50,916 bases of DNA from [Eubacterium] yurii (GTDB lineage Bacteria > Bacillota > Clostridia > Peptostreptococcales > Filifactoraceae): contig FUZS01000021.1 of assembly GCA_900167215.1 (NCBI GenBank), positions 1 through 50,916 of the forward strand, written 5' to 3'. Positions 40,923 to 49,808 of this stretch are shown piece by piece. Within the stretch, counting starts at the first letter, position 1, and each line of letters opens with the position of its first letter. Both the position numbers and the translations under genes were made by a program. Below the pieces are notes generated by a model that searched no databases, was not told the origin of the DNA, and was given only the letters and a program-made list of their open reading frames with translations.

Positions 40923-40955
40923 ATAAAAGGTGTGCTATTGTTTTATGCTATAGTA
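40923..40955. terminator. Terminator after lysS
   Basis: ATAAAAGGTGT (40923-40933) pairs with ACACCTTTTAT (40945-40955), with extra inner pairs CTAT/ATAG. The AAAA...TTTT flanks are part of the stem, so it can act on both strands. Confidence 0.8.
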
Positions 40956-41029
40956 CACCTTTTATGATTTATTACATTATTAAAAAATTATAAATTTGGA
41001 TATATAATATTCTATTGAATTTTAATATG

Positions 41030-41154
41030 ATACTAAACTCTATTTAAACTATGGATTTTATCCTTGCGATGCTTTATAGCATATCTTCTGTTAATAAACT
41101 TTGAGTGCATAGTCTTTTACAAAATAATTCCATTATTCTATCAGATTTTAGTAT
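41030..41154 (+). repeat. Element B copy (about 125 bp)
   Basis: It starts ATACTAAACTCTATTTAAAC and ends CTATCAGATTTTAGTAT. The ends match the copies at 19237-19364 and 28248-28357, while the middle is more divergent. The remainder of the 40822-41527 gap is AT-rich and must carry the cas6 promoter, which I could not identify with confidence. Confidence 0.65.
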
Positions 41155-41527
41155 GAGATTTGATAAAGTTTTTAATATAAACTATTTACAAGCAAGTGAA
41201 AATATTATATAATTTCTTATAAAGAAGTATTATTTTATCAAATTTCTACTTATGTATAATATAAGCTATTAAATTAGTTATAACTTAGTAAATACATATT
41301 TTTTAAACTCTAATTATTATAATAAATGATAATATAGAGGTATTGTAATCAGATTTTTTTTAAAACCCAATGATATTTTTATCACAAATTTATTGATATA
41401 GTTTGATAGAGTAGATTTTATTGAGTTATCAGTACAAATTGTGAGTAATTGATACTATTATGTATAATTAGTTTATTTTATAATTGTTATATTAGAATTA
41501 TATTTTTGTAATTTTTAAGGGTGGAAT

Positions 41528-42244
41528 ATGAAATATTTAGTTAGATTTGAACTTAAAGAACCTACAATTCGTGTTAATTACAGGGAAATTTTTATCAGCT
41601 TTTTCAAGAAATCAATATCATCTTATATGGATGGATTTTTTTACAATGATTTATATGATGCAGGTACAATAAAAAAATCTCTTGTTTGGTCTGTAAATTT
41701 TCAAAAGCCTATATTTAAAAAAGGTGAAATGGAACTTGCAGGAAAAGATGTAAGTATGACTTTAAAGATTGCAGATTCTCAAACTGCGCTTATATACTAT
41801 TCAAGCATGCTTTTGATGAAGGATAAGGCATTTCCTATAGGTAATGCTAATGAACTCAAGCTAAAAAGCATTAAGATGATAAACGAAAGTGATATAGTAG
41901 GTGATTATACAGTATTTAAAATTTTTTCACCTATATGTCTAAAACAACATCATTCTGAAAATAACAAGGATAAGTATTTAACATCTGAAGATGCTGAATT
42001 TGGATTGGAGCTTGGTAGAAAACTCAAAGAGGATTTATCTTATATGGATGAGGAAATAGACAATCTCAGATATGATTTTAGCAAGCTGAAAAAGGTGATA
42101 GTCCCTATATATAAAGTTAAAATACCTGCTACCATAGGTAGTTTTGAAGTTTCCGGAGATAATAAAATATTAAATCATATACTTAAAAACGGTATAGGTT
42201 CAAAGAGAAATTCAGGATTTGGCTTAGTGGAACAGGCTTTTTAA
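41528..42244 (+). CDS. cas6: CRISPR-associated endoribonuclease Cas6
   Basis: This 238-residue protein cuts the pre-crRNA in the repeat. It shows the RAMP-type double ferredoxin layout. The C-terminal glycine-rich loop is NGIGSKRNSGFGLVEQ (about 220-235). A likely active-site region is near YREIFISFFKKSISSYMDGF in the N-terminal half. AAGGGTGG lies before the ATG, and it is the first gene of the interference block, 11 bp before cas8b. Confidence 0.9.
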   Translation: MKYLVRFELKEPTIRVNYREIFISFFKKSISSYMDGFFYNDLYDAGTIKKSLVWSVNFQKPIFKKGEMELAGKDVSMTLKIADSQTALIYYSSMLLMKDKAFPIGNANELKLKSIKMINESDIVGDYTVFKIFSPICLKQHHSENNKDKYLTSEDAEFGLELGRKLKEDLSYMDEEIDNLRYDFSKLKKVIVPIYKVKIPATIGSFEVSGDNKILNHILKNGIGSKRNSGFGLVEQAF

Positions 42245-42255
42245 GGAGTGATGTT

Positions 42256-43707
42256 ATGATTAATAAAATAGAAATTAAATATGATATTGATGGAAGAAGT
42301 ATTTCTTTTAATAGAAAAATTGATCCGTCAGATTGGAGATACTCTGCTGCAATTGTTGGAATGATTAGATTTTTCCAATATAGAAATATTGCTTACAAAA
42401 TAGAGGGCAGATATTTATATTACAATATTGAAGATATAAGCGGAGATATTAACGACGATAGAGATTATCTTTATTTTGCTGAGAAGTGGTTCTCTGACAA
42501 GATGCACCATAAAGAAGTCGACATAAGGCTAAATAAAAGTGATTTTAGCAAAGATGAGATAAGCGAAATAAATAAAAAGCTTGAAGCAAATACTGTAATG
42601 AAGAAAGTTTTTAAAGGTGTTAAATTTGATGGAAGTAATAATAAGCTTATTAAAGATTTGATAGAAGAAAACAGGTTCGAAATTATATCTAATACTTTTT
42701 GTAACTCTAAAAATGGATATGCAAAGTTTACTAACAATTCAAAATATAGAAGCAAAAAAAGTGATGTTTGTCGTTTGCTAGGTTTCTATGTTGATACAGG
42801 TAGGAAGACCAAGTCTATAGGTTTTTGCTTTGACAAAGATGCAAGGACTTATAATGATGAAATAGAGTTTGATTTTATACCCTTTGCATTTTCAAGAAGC
42901 GGTACTTCCATATTTATAAATAATAATACGTCTATTGATTATCTTATGAATTCCAATAATGAGATGGAAGATTATCTTGAAAAGCAATTTGAAAATCAAA
43001 AGACATGGAACTCCATTTTTTACAGTTATTTAGGAGGCTTTGAATTCATAGATTTTGATGTTGAAGTCATAATAAAAAATATGGAAACAGATTTCTATGA
43101 AAGTATGTTTATAAGAAAAGCTGCTATAGAAATCTTTAAGATTATAGCTAAAAACAAAGGCTTTTCTGAATCTCTAAACAATATATTCAAGAGATATATC
43201 AAAATAGGTGAAAATTTTTACATTAATGTAATGGAAGAAGTCACTAAAAGTATACTAAATGAGCTTAGCTTGGATGATTTGATAGAGTTGATAATGAAAG
43301 TGGAATATGAAAGTCAATCAAATACTCCGGATACCTATTGTCTAAGCAGACTTATTTACATTAATGAACTTATATATAAAAATATGGAGGATAATATGGA
43401 AAAATCAGCTGAACTTAAAGGTTCAAGTATCTCTGCAGCTGAGGTTACAAGATACTTTATAGCAAACGGACAGGAAAATAAGATTAAGGGGTATCAGCAG
43501 AGACTTGCAAATACGCTAATATCTAAGGATTATAATAGATTTATTGAAATAATGTTGCAACTGTCTTCTTATACACAGGTTCCATTTGTTTTTATGCATA
43601 AACTGATAGAAGACTTTGAAAGTAATAAGAATTTGGCATATAACTTTATAAATTCATTAATAATTAAGAGCAATGTTAAAGAAGGGGGAACAAGTAATGA
43701 AAAATAA
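42256..43707 (+). CDS. cas8b: Type I-B Cascade large subunit Cas8b (Cst1-like)
   Basis: The protein has 483 residues and holds the place of the large subunit that recognises the PAM. The family signature CXXC...CXXC is reduced here to single cysteines, FCNS (Cys 149) and VCRL (Cys 172), so the zinc site is likely lost. The C-terminal 100 residues form a helical domain that corresponds to a fused or internally translated small subunit. AAGGAG before ATG 42256. The end overlaps the cas7 start by 11 bases. The assignment to Cst1/Cas8b1 rests mainly on the order cas6-8-7-5 and on the Cst2-type Cas7. Confidence 0.8.
   Translation: MINKIEIKYDIDGRSISFNRKIDPSDWRYSAAIVGMIRFFQYRNIAYKIEGRYLYYNIEDISGDINDDRDYLYFAEKWFSDKMHHKEVDIRLNKSDFSKDEISEINKKLEANTVMKKVFKGVKFDGSNNKLIKDLIEENRFEIISNTFCNSKNGYAKFTNNSKYRSKKSDVCRLLGFYVDTGRKTKSIGFCFDKDARTYNDEIEFDFIPFAFSRSGTSIFINNNTSIDYLMNSNNEMEDYLEKQFENQKTWNSIFYSYLGGFEFIDFDVEVIIKNMETDFYESMFIRKAAIEIFKIIAKNKGFSESLNNIFKRYIKIGENFYINVMEEVTKSILNELSLDDLIELIMKVEYESQSNTPDTYCLSRLIYINELIYKNMEDNMEKSAELKGSSISAAEVTRYFIANGQENKIKGYQQRLANTLISKDYNRFIEIMLQLSSYTQVPFVFMHKLIEDFESNKNLAYNFINSLIIKSNVKEGGTSNEK
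43396..43707 (+). CDS. Possible Cas11 small subunit from an internal start in cas8b
   Basis: Inside cas8b and in its own frame, GGAGG (43386-43390) is followed after five bases by ATG (43396). Translation gives a 103-residue, largely helical protein starting MEKSAELKGSSISAAEVTRY. Internal translation of Cas11 from the large-subunit gene is known for type I-B, I-C and I-D systems. The site here is as good as those of the real cas gene starts. No protein evidence is available, so it is a prediction. Confidence 0.6.
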   Translation: MEKSAELKGSSISAAEVTRYFIANGQENKIKGYQQRLANTLISKDYNRFIEIMLQLSSYTQVPFVFMHKLIEDFESNKNLAYNFINSLIIKSNVKEGGTSNEK

Positions 43708-44593
43708 GGCATTGACATTGACTGTTGTTGCAAATATGACATCAAACTATGGTGAAGGACTTGGAAATGTAGGGACAGTACAAAAAGTGTATAAAAACGG
43801 AAAGGCATATGCTATAAGGTCAAGAGAAAGTATGAAAAATGCAATAATGGTACAAAGCGGACTTTATGACGATTTAAAGGTTGAACAAGATGGGAAGGTT
43901 GACCAAAAAGCTGTATCAAAAGAAATAAATGTCGCTACAAACAGAGCCTTAGAAGGCGGATATATGAGTACCATAGGAGATAGAAAGATAAGAAAGAGCT
44001 CTTTTTATATGACAGATGCCATCTCATTTTATCCATTTGTAAATGAAGTTAGATTTCACAACAATCTATACCTTGCCCAAACCTATGCCAAAGAAAATGG
44101 CATAAATATACAGGAAAAAGCTGCTAAGGCAGGGTTGATGCCTTATCAATATGAGTATGACAAGTCGCTTAAGAGATATAGCATTACCATTGACCTTGAT
44201 AAGGTAGGTATTGATGAAAATTATGAAACAAAGGCTGACGACAAAGAAAGAGCTGACAGAGTCAAGGCTCTTGTAAATGCTGTAAAGAATCTTTCCTTAG
44301 TAGTAAGGGGTAATATGGACAATGCTGAACCGATATTTGTAGTGGGTGGAATAGGAGAAAGAAAGACACACTATTTTGAAAATGTGGTTCATATAGACTC
44401 AGGAAAATTGAAAATAGAAGAAGATTTAAAGGCAAAACTATGTGAAGAAGGATATGGAGCAGCCTTGTTGAAAGGATATAATTTTGAAAATGAAAGAGAA
44501 ATAGAGGCTGAGCTTGGAGCAGTTTCGATAGAAAATTTCTTCGCAAAATTAGCTGAAGAGGTGGATAAATACTATGAAAGCAGTCAGAATTAA
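43697..44593 (+). CDS. cas7: Type I-B Cas7 backbone protein (Cst2/DevR family)
   Basis: The 298-residue protein forms the crRNA-binding filament of Cascade. The opening LTLTVVANMTSNYGEGLGNVG and the following AYAIRSRESMKNAI match the Cst2/DevR type. ATG 43697 was chosen since GAAGGGGG lies eight bases upstream; the TTG at 43673 comes earlier than that site. It overlaps both neighbours (11 bases with cas8b, 20 with cas5), showing a tightly coupled unit. Confidence 0.9.
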   Translation: MKNKALTLTVVANMTSNYGEGLGNVGTVQKVYKNGKAYAIRSRESMKNAIMVQSGLYDDLKVEQDGKVDQKAVSKEINVATNRALEGGYMSTIGDRKIRKSSFYMTDAISFYPFVNEVRFHNNLYLAQTYAKENGINIQEKAAKAGLMPYQYEYDKSLKRYSITIDLDKVGIDENYETKADDKERADRVKALVNAVKNLSLVVRGNMDNAEPIFVVGGIGERKTHYFENVVHIDSGKLKIEEDLKAKLCEEGYGAALLKGYNFENEREIEAELGAVSIENFFAKLAEEVDKYYESSQN

Positions 44594-45671
44594 ACTAAGG
44601 CAAAATCAGGCGTCATATACAAGGGAAGAAACAGTAAACAATCGCATGACCTATCCTTTGCCCCAATATTCCACTATAATTGGAGCCCTGCATAATGCTT
44701 GCGCTTATACTTCATACCATGAGATGAATGTGAGTGTGCAAGGCAAGTATAGAAATATACAAAGAGAACTATATGTAAATCATGCACTTTTAAACGGATT
44801 GGAGGATGATAGAAGTATACTTATATATCTCAAAAATCCCAATTTATTGAGTACAGGCTTTGTAAAAGTTGCAGAGGCACTAAAATCTCAGGGAAACAGC
44901 TTTAAGGATAGGAAGACTATTCAAACATATGACGAAGAAAAACTTCAGGAATATATAAATATCAAAACAGTTCTCAGCAAAACTATGTCAGATAAGAAAA
45001 AAGAAATTGATGAGACAGAAAAAACCTGGAAAAATGAAAAAAAACAAATTAAAGATAAGTTGAAGGACTTAGATTCAAAGTCTCAAGAAGCAGTCGAGCT
45101 GAAAAAAGCTGTTGACAAAAGAGATAGTGAAATAAAAGAACTCAAAAACAAATATAAGTTAGAGTTGTACGAAAAAGTTGAAGAACCGATAAGTCATTTT
45201 AAAACATTGACTAAGAGTGTGCAGACTCAAGAGGTGCTTTATGATGTTGAGCTTGTAATTCATGTAAGTGCAGATGATGAGACATTAAAAGACATTATTG
45301 CTAATCAAAATAATCTTGTATGTCTTGGTAGAAGTGAGGATTTTATCGAACTTGTAGAGATAAAGGAAGTGGAGCTAAGCTCCAATATAGATAAGACCTA
45401 TGAACTTACTGACGGATATTCTATGTATGTGGATATTTCTAAAATAAACACTGATGAAACTGGAGATGAAGATTACTTTTTGACAAGCGGAGGTAGTAAA
45501 AAACCTGCAAAAGGTACTATATACTATGTTTCTAAAGATTATAGGATTGAAGCTAAAAAAAGAGTATTTAACAAGATACCATGCCTATATTCATCATATA
45601 TAGCAATAGACGAAAGCTCTCAAAATGCACTTTGTGACATAGACGGAGGATATATAGTAAATTTGAATTAA
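44574..45671 (+). CDS. cas5: Type I-B Cas5 with a long helical insertion
   Basis: The 365-residue protein has a normal RAMP opening (VRIKLRQNQASYTREE, then PLPQYSTIIGALHNACAYTS and MNVSVQGKYRNIQRELY), and normal later parts (QTQEVLYDVELVIHVSADD; PCLYSSYIAID). Between about residues 118 and 205 lies a charged, coiled-coil-like segment (DKKKEIDETEKTWKNEKKQI and onward) that ordinary Cas5 of about 230-270 residues lacks. Cas5 caps the crRNA 5' handle. It starts inside cas7 and ends 46 bp before a terminator. Confidence 0.88.
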   Translation: MKAVRIKLRQNQASYTREETVNNRMTYPLPQYSTIIGALHNACAYTSYHEMNVSVQGKYRNIQRELYVNHALLNGLEDDRSILIYLKNPNLLSTGFVKVAEALKSQGNSFKDRKTIQTYDEEKLQEYINIKTVLSKTMSDKKKEIDETEKTWKNEKKQIKDKLKDLDSKSQEAVELKKAVDKRDSEIKELKNKYKLELYEKVEEPISHFKTLTKSVQTQEVLYDVELVIHVSADDETLKDIIANQNNLVCLGRSEDFIELVEIKEVELSSNIDKTYELTDGYSMYVDISKINTDETGDEDYFLTSGGSKKPAKGTIYYVSKDYRIEAKKRVFNKIPCLYSSYIAIDESSQNALCDIDGGYIVNLN

Positions 45672-45716
45672 ACTATTAATTGTAGTAAGTGGATATAATT
45701 CATTTATTCTTATAAT

Positions 45717-45759
45717 GAACCTGAGCTTAGATGGATTAATTTGGGCTTAGGTTCTTTTT
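45717..45759 (+). terminator. Terminator inside the cas locus, after cas5
   Basis: GAACCTGAGC (45717-45726) pairs with GCTTAGGTTC (45745-45754), one pair being G-U, followed by TTTTT. It divides the locus into cas6-8b-7-5 and cas3-4-1-2. Confidence 0.85.
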
Positions 45760-45773
45760 AATATACCAATAGC

Positions 45774-45927
45774 TGATACTAATAAATCTACTACAATAAT
45801 AATGATATATAATACTAACAAGCTATCAAAAGCCATGTGATTATATTTCAGCAAAATTATTGACAATCTGCAAAACGTGTAATTTGGAAAAATAATATTC
45901 TTGGCATTATAAATGGTGATTAGTATC
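45774..45927. repeat. Element A copy between cas5 and cas3
   Basis: From 45821 to 45927 the sequence aligns closely with the right half of the full copy (9721-9827), including the block TTGACAATCTGCAAAA versus TTGATAATCTGCAAAA and the end AAATGGTGATTAGTAT. The left part (from GATACTAATAAATCTAC) keeps only the outer end of the element, so there is an internal deletion or replacement. Its right end lies 22 bases before the cas3 ATG. Confidence 0.7.
45884..45913 (+). promoter_or_regulatory. Candidate cas3 promoter within element A
   Basis: TTGGAA (45884-45889) and TATAAA (45908-45913) with spacing 18 lie inside the right end of element A and point to cas3. The -35 is weak (4 of 6). As the upstream terminator should stop the cas5 message, a promoter is expected here. 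Confidence 0.4.
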
Positions 45928-45948
45928 AGATTATAAAAGAGGGGCAAA

Positions 45949-48309
45949 ATGGGAAAATACGATAAACTTCCAATATTCTATAAAAATTACAAGGCAAAAG
46001 AAAATGAGACCTTATATGAGCATACAGTCAACTTGCTTGAAAATCTTGAAGAACTCTCTAAAATAATAAATTTAGAATATCAAGACTTAATCGAGGAAGC
46101 GTGTATCTATCATGATTTAGGTAAGATTAATCCACTTTTTCAAAAAAGACTTGAAAATAAGAAAAAATTTGATGATACAAAGGAGATTGGTCATAATATA
46201 ATATCTACATATTTAGCAAAGAAATTTTTGGCTAATTACGATTCAAATGATAGAAATATAATATTATATGCCATATTAAACCACCATAACTACGTGGACA
46301 ATTTTGAGACCATATCTGAGAAAAAAGAGTTGTTGCAAGAAAACTTGAAAAAAATAGCATTAGAAATATTTAACGACAGTCAAGCAGATTTTTTCAAAGA
46401 TATAGGGGCAAGAGAACTATCTAAAATAGGAGATTTAAGAAGTAGAGCAAATAAAAAATCAATTTTAGTAAAGGGCTTTTTGCACAAGTGCGACTATGCT
46501 GCCAGTGCGTACAGCAAGGTCGAGATTCCTAATGTCCATCTTAAAAACAGACTTGAAATCTTAAAGGAAAGATTTAAGAATAATGGCAAGTCAAACGATT
46601 GGAATGATATGCAAAAATTTGCAAAACAAAATTTGGGCAGCAATATGATATTAATTGGTTCTACAGGACTTGGGAAGACAGAAGCGTCACTTTTGTGGAT
46701 AGGTGATGACAAAGGATTTTATGTACTACCGTTAAAAACTGCAATAAATGCAATGTATAAGCGTATAAAATATGATTTATTTCCTCAAGATTTTGAGAGC
46801 AATCTTGGACTACTTCATGGTGAACTTGAAAATATTTATTTGGAAAATAGTCAAAGTACAAATACAAGTGAAGAGACTGAGGAAAGTATGAAATTTTGGG
46901 AGTATTACAGTCTTACTCGCAATATGTCGCTACCTCTTACTATCAGCACTCCTGATCAGATATTTAGATTTGCCTTTAGATATAGCTTTTATGAACTGCA
47001 ACTTGCAACTTACAGTTATTCAAAAATAGTCATAGATGAGATACAGGCATACTCTCCTGATATTTTGGCAACTTTGATTTATTCTTTGAAAATGATTGAT
47101 ATGGTCGGTGGTAAATTTGCAATTACTACAGCTACCTTGCCACCATTTATCAAGGACTTATTGCAAAATGGGCATGAAAATCCAATTAAATATGTAGAAA
47201 AAGTATTTTTAAACGACAAGATAAGGCATAAAGTTAAATTAAATCATAGGTCAATTGATATAGATGAAATTAAAAACTTTATAGAAGAAAAATACAATCA
47301 GGAAAGTATGAAGATTTTAATTGTTCTAAATAAAGTCAAAGTAGCTCAAGATACATACAGGAGCCTTAAAGCATGGATGAATGAAAATGATTTGGATGTA
47401 GAGATAAATTTATTACATTCTAAATTTACAGTACAAGATAGAAATGAAAAAGAAGATATGATACTAAAAGATGGGGATACTTCTTGTCAAAAAGAGGTTA
47501 TATGGATATCTACACAAGTCGTAGAAGCAAGTTTGGACATAGATTTTGACTATCTCTTTACAGAACTGTCAGATGTAAGTGCACTGTTGCAAAGGCTTGG
47601 AAGGTGTAACAGAAAGGGATTAAAATCTATAGATGAGTTCAATTGTTTTGTCTATACTGAAATAAATGATGGTTTGTTTAAGGTATTTACTACAAAAAAT
47701 GCAAACTCAAGTATGGGGATAATTTTCAAATCCTTGTTTGAGCTTAGCAAGACTGCTCTATTGGAATGGGAAAATCAAAATACTGATGGTCTTATGTCGG
47801 AAAAAGATAAGAATGATATGATTGACAAGTATTTTACTATGGAAAAGATAAAAGAATATGATGAGCTATATGGAAGTAATTATATAGCTTACCTTAGTGA
47901 GTACAACAAGATGTACAATCATCTTGAAAATATAATGCCTGATACAAAAAAACAAAGCGATGTGATAAAAGAATTCAGAAATATCATCAGTGTAAGAGTC
48001 ATACCTATGTCAATATATGAAGATAAGCAGCAAAATATTATGGAAATAATAGATGAAATAGAAGAAAAAAGGAAATTAATCGGGAAAAAAGCAGATAGAG
48101 AAGAAAAACAAAAACTGAGAATTGATATCTTGCGTCTTAAAGACAAATTTAAACAATTTACCTTAAATATCAGTCTATATGAACTTGGTCCATATAGAGG
48201 TATTTGTGTGGTAGATAACGAAAAAATAATTATTTCAAATTTGAAGTATAGTAAAGAATACGGGTTATTAAGAGAAAAAGAAGAAGATACAGGTGGAAAA
48301 TTTATATGA
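45949..48309 (+). CDS. cas3: CRISPR-associated helicase/nuclease Cas3
   Basis: This 786-residue protein joins an N-terminal HD nuclease with a superfamily 2 helicase. HD parts: YEHTVNLLENL (about 23), CIYHDLGKINPLFQ (about 53-66), and HNHHNYVDNF-like LNHHNYVDNF near 111. Helicase parts: Walker A GSTGLGKTEASLLW (about 237-250), DEIQAYSP (about 363-370, DEIQ in place of DEVH/DEAH), TTATLPPF (about 388-395), then VEASLDIDFDYLFTELS and LQRLGRCNRKG (motif VI, about 546-556). It shreds DNA marked by Cascade. GAGGGG before ATG. The last 4 bases overlap cas4 (ATGA). Confidence 0.94.
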   Translation: MGKYDKLPIFYKNYKAKENETLYEHTVNLLENLEELSKIINLEYQDLIEEACIYHDLGKINPLFQKRLENKKKFDDTKEIGHNIISTYLAKKFLANYDSNDRNIILYAILNHHNYVDNFETISEKKELLQENLKKIALEIFNDSQADFFKDIGARELSKIGDLRSRANKKSILVKGFLHKCDYAASAYSKVEIPNVHLKNRLEILKERFKNNGKSNDWNDMQKFAKQNLGSNMILIGSTGLGKTEASLLWIGDDKGFYVLPLKTAINAMYKRIKYDLFPQDFESNLGLLHGELENIYLENSQSTNTSEETEESMKFWEYYSLTRNMSLPLTISTPDQIFRFAFRYSFYELQLATYSYSKIVIDEIQAYSPDILATLIYSLKMIDMVGGKFAITTATLPPFIKDLLQNGHENPIKYVEKVFLNDKIRHKVKLNHRSIDIDEIKNFIEEKYNQESMKILIVLNKVKVAQDTYRSLKAWMNENDLDVEINLLHSKFTVQDRNEKEDMILKDGDTSCQKEVIWISTQVVEASLDIDFDYLFTELSDVSALLQRLGRCNRKGLKSIDEFNCFVYTEINDGLFKVFTTKNANSSMGIIFKSLFELSKTALLEWENQNTDGLMSEKDKNDMIDKYFTMEKIKEYDELYGSNYIAYLSEYNKMYNHLENIMPDTKKQSDVIKEFRNIISVRVIPMSIYEDKQQNIMEIIDEIEEKRKLIGKKADREEKQKLRIDILRLKDKFKQFTLNISLYELGPYRGICVVDNEKIIISNLKYSKEYGLLREKEEDTGGKFI

Positions 48310-48803
48310 CAGAAGAAAAAATTACAGGGATTATGATATATTACTATTTGGTATGCCAAAGAAAATTGTGGTTATTCTACAATAATATTTCTATGGAAGA
48401 TGAAAATGAGCTTGTTCAGATAGGTAAATTTATTGACAATAGCAGTTATTCATCAAAGCGAAAACATATAATGATTAATGAGGAGATAAATATAGATTTT
48501 GTTGAAAACTCAGGCGTTATCCATGAAATTAAAAAAAGTAGAAATATAGAAGAGGCGTCAATATGGCAAATTAAGTATTACTTGTACTATCTCAAAAAAT
48601 ATGGAGTGGAAAATATACAGGCTAAAATTGACTATCCTTTACTAAAACAAACATTGGATGTAAAGCTTGAAACAGAAGATGAGGCTAAGATTGTAGAGAT
48701 AATAAGCAGTATCAGGATGATAATACAAAATACGAAGATACCGCCTTGTATTAACAACAAAATATGTAAAAAATGTGCGTATTTTGACTTATGTATGATT
48801 TAG
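48306..48803 (+). CDS. cas4: CRISPR-associated exonuclease Cas4
   Basis: This 165-residue RecB-like nuclease has the four iron-sulfur cysteines: one in YYLVCQRKLWLF near residue 17 and three in NNKICKKCAYFDLCMI at the C-terminus. The catalytic E-x-K is in VIHEIKKSRNIEEA (about 76-89) and WQIKYYLYYLKKYG continues the core. Cas4 trims prespacers and helps select the PAM side. It overlaps cas3 by 4 bases and precedes cas1 by 9 bp, so adaptation is coupled to cas3. Confidence 0.93.
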   Translation: MTEEKITGIMIYYYLVCQRKLWLFYNNISMEDENELVQIGKFIDNSSYSSKRKHIMINEEINIDFVENSGVIHEIKKSRNIEEASIWQIKYYLYYLKKYGVENIQAKIDYPLLKQTLDVKLETEDEAKIVEIISSIRMIIQNTKIPPCINNKICKKCAYFDLCMI

Positions 48804-48812
48804 GAGAATGCA

Positions 48813-49805
48813 ATGAAAAACAGCTTATATATTTATCAAAACGGTCAACTCAGTAGAAAAGACAATACTTTAAGATTTACAAATGAAGATGGAGAAAAGA
48901 AAGACATACCTGTAAACAGCATTTCAGAGATTTATTTCTTTGGGGAAGAAACTATTAATACTAAGCTGATAACTTTTTTATCACAAAACAATATTATCGT
49001 GCATTTTTTCAACTACTATGATTTTTATTCATCAAGTCTTGTTCCAAGACAGACCAAAATATCAGGGCGTTTACTTGTAAAACAAGTTGAACACTATACA
49101 GACAAGTCAAAAAGAATGGAACTTGCAAAGGAATTTGTAAAGTCAGCAGGAAATAATATCTATAGGAATCTCAGATATTACAACGGTCGTGGTAAAGATG
49201 TCAAAAATGCTATGGATGAGATAACACATTTGATAAAAGAAATTGAAAAATGCGATAATATTGCTCAGCTTATGGGAGTTGAGGGCAATATTCACAAAAT
49301 ATACTACAGTCAGTGGAACTTGATTATAGATCAGGAAATAGACTTTACAACAAGGGTAAAAAGACCGCCTGACAATATGATAAATACCTTAATATCGTAT
49401 TTAAACAGTCTTGTATATACTACTGTACTAAGTGAAATTTATAAGACGCAATTAAATCCGACTATAAGCTATCTACATGAGCCAGGTGTGAGCAGATTTT
49501 CACTTAGTCTTGACATCGCCGAAATATTTAAGCCCTTGATTTCAGACAGGTTGATTTTCTCCTTATTAAATAAAAATCAAATTAAGGAGGAACATTTTTC
49601 CAAGGGATTAGATTATCTTCATTTATCGGAAAAAGGCTCAAAAATCATACTTTCAGAATACGACAAGAGATTGAAACAGACAATTTCTCATAAGGAACTT
49701 GGAAGAGAGGTAAGCTATAGATATTTGATAAGATTGGAATGTTATAAGCTTATTAAACACTTATATGATGAGAAAAAATACGATTCTTTTGTGATGTGGT
49801 GGTAG
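48813..49805 (+). CDS. cas1: CRISPR integrase Cas1
   Basis: The 330-residue protein has the type I-B Cas1 form. The metal-binding Glu lies in LMGVEGNIHKIYYSQW (about 151-166), His in SYLHEPGVSRFSLSLDIAEIF-type stretch (YLHEPGVSRFSLSLD, about 218-232), and Asp and Glu shortly after. The N-terminal beta domain (LYIYQNGQLSRKDNTLRF) is complete. With Cas2 it inserts new spacers at the leader end. AGGAG before the ATG, and cas2 starts three bases after the stop. Confidence 0.96.
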   Translation: MKNSLYIYQNGQLSRKDNTLRFTNEDGEKKDIPVNSISEIYFFGEETINTKLITFLSQNNIIVHFFNYYDFYSSSLVPRQTKISGRLLVKQVEHYTDKSKRMELAKEFVKSAGNNIYRNLRYYNGRGKDVKNAMDEITHLIKEIEKCDNIAQLMGVEGNIHKIYYSQWNLIIDQEIDFTTRVKRPPDNMINTLISYLNSLVYTTVLSEIYKTQLNPTISYLHEPGVSRFSLSLDIAEIFKPLISDRLIFSLLNKNQIKEEHFSKGLDYLHLSEKGSKIILSEYDKRLKQTISHKELGREVSYRYLIRLECYKLIKHLYDEKKYDSFVMWW

Positions 49806-49808
49806 AAA

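Noticed and set aside
47919-48359. Minus-strand open frame of 146 codons over the cas3/cas4 junction
   Set aside because: Overlaps two well-supported cas genes, rich in Ser, Phe and Ile as antisense frames are here, and has no start signal.
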